DNA of 34,750 nt from NCBI GenBank assembly GCA_964639665.1, contig CAZXEU010000180.1, forward strand, positions 1 to 34,750, read 5' to 3'. Positions within the stretch are counted from its first letter, which is position 1. Each line of letters opens with the position of its first letter. Position numbers and translations under genes: made by a program. This DNA comes from CAZXEU01 sp964639665 (lineage in GTDB: Bacteria > Bacteroidota > Rhodothermia > Rhodothermales > Bin80). The notes beneath the pieces were generated by a model. That model searched no databases. It was given only the letters and a program-made list of their open reading frames with translations, and was not told the origin of the DNA. Shown here one piece after another: positions 34,015-34,750 of the stretch.

Positions 34015-34750
34015 CACCAGCCATCACCCGAGCCGCCTGTTCCACTCTCCCGGCGTCCTGCAGCGCCTGAGCCAGATTGTAGCGCGCCTCCGCGTTTTGC
34101 GGCACGCTTCGCATGACCTCCACCAGAAGCGGAATGGCCTCGTGGGGCTTGCCCAGCAAACGCTGGAGGCGTCCCGCGACAAGCAAGGAAGCCATCTCTC
34201 CAGGTCCATGCCTTATGGATTGCTCTGCGAATCGAAGGGCCTGTTCCAATTCGCCGGCGTGCTCCGCAATAAGCGAAAGGCTAAGGTATGCCGGGGCGTA
34301 AGCTGAATCCACTGCCAGAGCTTTTTCGCAGGCGCGCCGTGCTTCCAGTGGATCGCCCAATTCCCAGTAGGCACCCGCCGCCGCGTGCCAGGAAACCGGA
34401 TCAGGATGCAGCACTAGGGAACGCTTGTAGTAGCGGAGCGAGGTTGCGTAGTCCTGCTGCTGGAACGCGACATCGCCCAGGCTTTGCCACCACGCCCAGT
34501 TCCTGGGCTCCAGTACCACGACCCGTTCCCACGCGTTTCGGGCAGATGCGAACTCGGCCAATGCGTAGTACACCTGCCCCTGCACAAAATGGCTGTGCGG
34601 ATGGTTTGGCGCCAAGGTCACGGCACTATCGGCCAACGCCAGCGCGCGCTCCAAATCGCTACCGCGCAGCGCCGCAATGGCATCCTGCAGCCGCAGGGCC
34701 GCTTCGGGCGACAAGTCTGCAACCTGCGGGCTGCAGCCCAGGACCAATAT
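34001..34750 (-). CDS. TPR-repeat lipoprotein, partial at the window edge
   Basis: The frame is open through the window edge on the minus strand. At its visible start (ILVLGCSPQVADLSPEA) there is a lipobox with the predicted lipidated cysteine, so only the first part of the signal peptide lies outside. The protein has TPR units such as SHFVQGQVYYALAEFASARN, WWQSLGDVAFQQQDYATSLR, APAYLSLSLIAEHAGELEQ and ARYNLAQALQDAGRVEQAA. Segments match the TPR lipoprotein at 20786-21997 in order (ALALADSAV, SWHAAAGAYWELGD, AVDSAYAPAYLSLS versus ALVLADSAL, PWHAVAAAFEQL, RLDSTYAPAHAGLA). The two are paralogues. By analogy, a CRTAC1-type gene might lie next to it outside the window. It converges with the PPIase gene, with a 14-bp overlap. 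Confidence 0.85.
   Translation of the reverse strand: MLVLGCSPQVADLSPEAALRLQDAIAALRGSDLERALALADSAVTLAPNHPHSHFVQGQVYYALAEFASARNAWERVVVLEPRNWAWWQSLGDVAFQQQDYATSLRYYKRSLVLHPDPVSWHAAAGAYWELGDPLEARRACEKALAVDSAYAPAYLSLSLIAEHAGELEQALRFAEQSIRHGPGEMASLLVAGRLQRLLGKPHEAIPLLVEVMRSVPQNAEARYNLAQALQDAGRVEQAARVMAGATVP

Overview
The window looks like part of a chromosome from a Rhodothermales-type bacterium (Bacteroidota/Rhodothermota side). The sequence evidence is: a type IX secretion C-terminal sorting domain (YPNPFNPATS) on a secreted protein, a PorV/PorQ-like outer-membrane protein, a TonB-dependent receptor with an N-terminal carboxypeptidase-regulatory-like domain, six-bladed propeller and CRTAC1-type lipoproteins, GC-rich DNA, and many GTG or TTG starts. 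No plasmid, phage, transposase, CRISPR, rRNA or tRNA signal was found. Taxonomy is an inference from protein style, not from a marker gene.

Left third (1-7331), mixed small units. A long GC-rich hairpin lies at the very start, next to a DUF5916/CBM9-like protein that is cut off after its N-terminal domain. It is followed by a LytS-type histidine kinase and LytTR response regulator pair, a six-bladed beta-propeller protein, a dienelactone hydrolase with a twin-arginine-like motif, and a Nudix hydrolase. The gaps at 3127-3808 and 6052-6641 hold no intact gene; each contains a short minus-strand reading frame with a similar tail that may be remnants of one gene family.

Middle (7372-17954), a tight plus-strand cluster: a YVTN-type beta-propeller, then DUF58, BatA-like VWA, a very long DUF4175-like coiled-coil membrane protein, a second VWA protein with a glutamine-amidotransferase-like domain, and a caspase/C13-like protein that lacks the expected catalytic cysteine. 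These genes overlap or are separated by only a few bases. No MoxR ATPase is present, although DUF58/VWA clusters usually carry one. A tag gene (3-methyladenine DNA glycosylase) ends against this cluster on the opposite strand.

Right half (19125-34750). A CRTAC1 (FG-GAP plus ASPIC/UnbV) lipoprotein is translationally coupled to a TPR lipoprotein. Next comes a LacI-family regulator and, just after it, a good sigma70-like promoter overlapped by a LacI-type palindromic operator. The operator precedes a ~10.6 kb unit: secreted CBM9-like T9SS cargo, TonB-dependent receptor, 1125-residue secreted fibronectin/T9SS-tail protein, PorV-like protein, and a SurA/PpiC-like lipoprotein. This reads as a regulated surface acquisition and secretion module in which the large secreted protein may take the place of SusD. 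The window ends inside a second TPR lipoprotein that is a clear paralogue of the first.

The best candidates for new biology are the MoxR-less DUF58-VWA-pseudo-caspase cluster and the LacI-controlled SusD-less TonB/T9SS unit.
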